Source of the DNA: Mansonella perstans
Taxonomy: Eukaryota; Nematoda; Chromadorea; Rhabditida; Onchocercidae
Direction: 5' to 3'
DNA length: 64,000 nt
NCBI GenBank assembly: GCA_037074765.1
Contig: JBAMDO010000137.1
Location: 62,001 to 126,000 of the forward strand
Numbering within the stretch: the stretch's first letter is position 1; each line of letters begins with the position of its first letter. Under the pieces are notes generated by a model. That model was not told where the DNA came from. It saw only the letters and a program-made list of their open reading frames with translations, and ran no database searches. The translations under genes and the position numbers were made by a program. Positions 61,860 to 64,000 of the stretch are shown here, one piece after another.

Positions 61860-64000
61860 ATAGTTACTATGTATTCAAATTGATAAATTGGAAATTTTTG
61901 TCGACCGAATCGTTTTGAGACGAATTTAGCTGCAAATAATATGTAAGGAAGATTTCGATGAATGATTTGATAACAAATGACTAATCATTACAGTTTGCGC
62001 CATTTGCTATTACTAATTCTGTTATCAATATCATTATTATTATTAATACTATCCGCATTATTGCTTCGAACAACTCTTGTTATGAATTATTTTCAACTGT
62101 TATTATTGTCAGTTTTTATCAATAATAATCAATTACTATTACCACTGCTATTATAGTTATTGTTCTTGCTTCTTTATCGTTAAATGGAATAAAGTGATAA
62201 AAAAGATATTCAATTAGTTGAGTATGGAAGGAAAAATGCGAAATGATTTAAATGCTAAACGAAAATTCAAAAAAAAAAACCAAATTGAAGAAAATATTAT
62301 TATCGCTCCTTCAAATTAAATTTCAATTGCTAAATATCCAAAAATTAATGAATTAAAAATTAGTAAACAATTGCACAGTTAATACAAGAACATTTTGTTA
62401 TGCCGAAAATTTACTTTATTAGCAAAAAGTTTACTTCATTTATTCATTAATTGGTCTATTCGCATGAAATGATTTAACAGCGAGAAATTGCTTGGAAGAG
62501 CGAAAGCGAATAGTAATAGCATAAATTAAATTCCCTGAATAAAAATTTTAGCAATTCCAAGTTATTCGAGATTTTTAAGCTGTTTTGCTCAATCTTACTT
62601 GAAAGTTCGGGAAAAAATTATCGCCAAAATCTTGGCTAGGAGAGCCAAGTTTTAGAAGTAAATGAACAATTAGAACTTTTTTCGATAGCTCTCAATTAAC
62701 ACTTCATCAATCCTAAATTTTCTGGAACTTCTAAGGCCTGAATGCATCATTTGAGCTGTGAAAATTTATACTTCTCAGAGATAAGTAGTAAAATAAATTT
62801 AGATTTATAACAAAAATTATTGACGATTATGTTGAGATGATATCTTCTGATTGTTTATGTCGACAAAATGATATCGAACTCTTAGTTTTATCCTACCTTT
62901 ATGTACCAAAAAATACCAGCACTACTAGGTGTAATAACCGACTTTCTGTTTCCTGAAATAATTAATGAACCGTCCAAGATCTGAGTTTTTTTTTTCTAGA
63001 ATTTCTCTCGAATTTGAATTTTCATTTTATTGCGTGAAAATTAATATCAAATTTCATTAAAGATAAGAAGATTAAGATGATGTATTGCCAGATTACTGTT
63101 CATTTTCATTTCAAACAGTTTTTATTTGTAAGAAAAAAGGAAAGAGAAGATTTGAATTTGAAAATTGTTTAATTAATGAATGAAAAATATTTTTTTCCTT
63201 TCAGATATCATGGTGAATAAAATTAAAATGATTGATGATTCTTGGGTAATAACAAAAATCTTTCTTAATTTAGCGAAAACTCGTCGCATTGCAAAAATAT
63301 TCTTAAAAATGAGCGAAAATTAAGTGCCGGATTAAAGAATTTCAACAGGATTGGGTCAAAATGAAAAAGTTCGTGACATTTTCATTTTTGCCAAATGCCA
63401 TCTGGATCCGTGATACCAGTGTCCTTATTTTTCTTTTCTAGCTTTCAGTTATTTTCTTCGTCTATTTGTTTAACTTTAAATTTGTTAAAATTAAAATTTC
63501 AAAATTTTCATTACAATATTTCTTCTTTTCAAAAAATTTTTTGCATCCATTCATAATTTTTTTCAGGAATTATTTCATTTTGCATTTATAAAAGTTAATT
63601 GAAAGATCATTTCGAATGAAAAAAATTTAAAATTAATTTAAGTACAAATATTTTCAAATTATTTTAAAGTATTTTTTGTAATATAAATTGCTTTATCAAT
63701 CTATTAGCATGGTTCAGTTTGTTCTGAATAGAACCAATTAAAGTTCGCTGAAATGCACACTGTCTATAGCAATAATTCACTTTGCTAATCCATATTCTGA
63801 TGAATTACATTAAAGTTCTCAACCGGAAATGTTTTGAGAAAATCGGAAAGTATATTCAATAGTCGTTATTCAATCATTTGACCATAATAACATTAGCAAA
63901 CTCCAATAATTAATCAGGAAAAAAATAAAAGTAAAAATATTTCATTTAATAAAAGATTCTATTTTTTTGATCAAAAAAAAAAATTTCTGCCTAAAATTAA
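61860..64000. other. Gene-free right flank
   Basis: AT-rich sequence with cryptic ATT/ATC-type simple repeats around 62,020-62,160. Presumably it carries the promoter of the Pro/Ala-rich gene; no motif can be named. No exon or RNA gene was recognised. Confidence 0.6.

Noticed and set aside
1..64000. tRNA, rRNA, CRISPR arrays, bacterial operons, phage genes
   Set aside because: No T-loop or anticodon-stem pattern, no rRNA core sequence, no direct-repeat/spacer array and no bacterial operon layout were found on either strand.

Overview
The window looks like nuclear DNA of a filarial (onchocercid) nematode. It is very AT-rich, its genes are split into many short exons with T-rich acceptors ending in TTTCAG or TTTTAG, and its recognisable products are animal and nematode types. 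It also carries short, broken pieces of alphaproteobacterial genes that look like nuclear copies of Wolbachia DNA. The assignment to filariae is an inference from these points together; no marker gene is present.

Layout. 1-2.2 kb: gene-free, with a 55-bp duplication, a (CTGATAA)-like array, a polypurine tract and a 98-bp CT-rich minisatellite. 2.2-9.6 kb (-): a 16-exon TRPC-family cation channel of about 761 residues. 11.4-12.6 kb (-): a 4-exon, 180-residue four-helix membrane protein of unknown function. 12.6-22.2 kb: mostly non-coding, with a 29-bp inverted-repeat (MITE-like) element, a ~190-bp direct duplication and, at 16.94-17.61 kb, three abutting bacterial-type gene fragments (prolyl-tRNA synthetase, an Rpn-type nuclease/transposase C-terminus, and an unidentified piece). 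22.2-23.1 kb (+): a secreted Thr/Glu-rich mucin-like protein built of near-identical 135-bp repeats, the only plus-strand gene I can support. 27.5-44.3 kb (-): a TIAM/Still-life Rac exchange factor (tiam-1) with a probable myristoylation site, EVH1, PH, Ras-binding, PDZ, DH and PH regions over 18 exons. 44.3-53.9 kb: a gene-poor stretch. 53.9-55.1 kb and 60.5-61.9 kb (-): two small secreted Cys/Pro/Ala-rich proteins that are probably related. The rest holds simple repeats only.

Exon borders were set by hand. Reading phase closes across every junction of the TRPC gene, the four-helix gene, tiam-1 and the two Cys/Pro-rich genes, with two exceptions: a TRPC exon with no AG acceptor (near 4,643) and a 25-base out-of-phase stretch in the second PH domain of tiam-1 (29,459-29,483). 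Both fit single-base deletions or insertions, in the assembly or in the genome.

The genes do not form a pathway. The TRPC channel and TIAM are membrane signalling proteins, and the three secreted repeat or Pro-rich proteins have the composition of nematode surface, sheath or cuticle material. No operon is evident.
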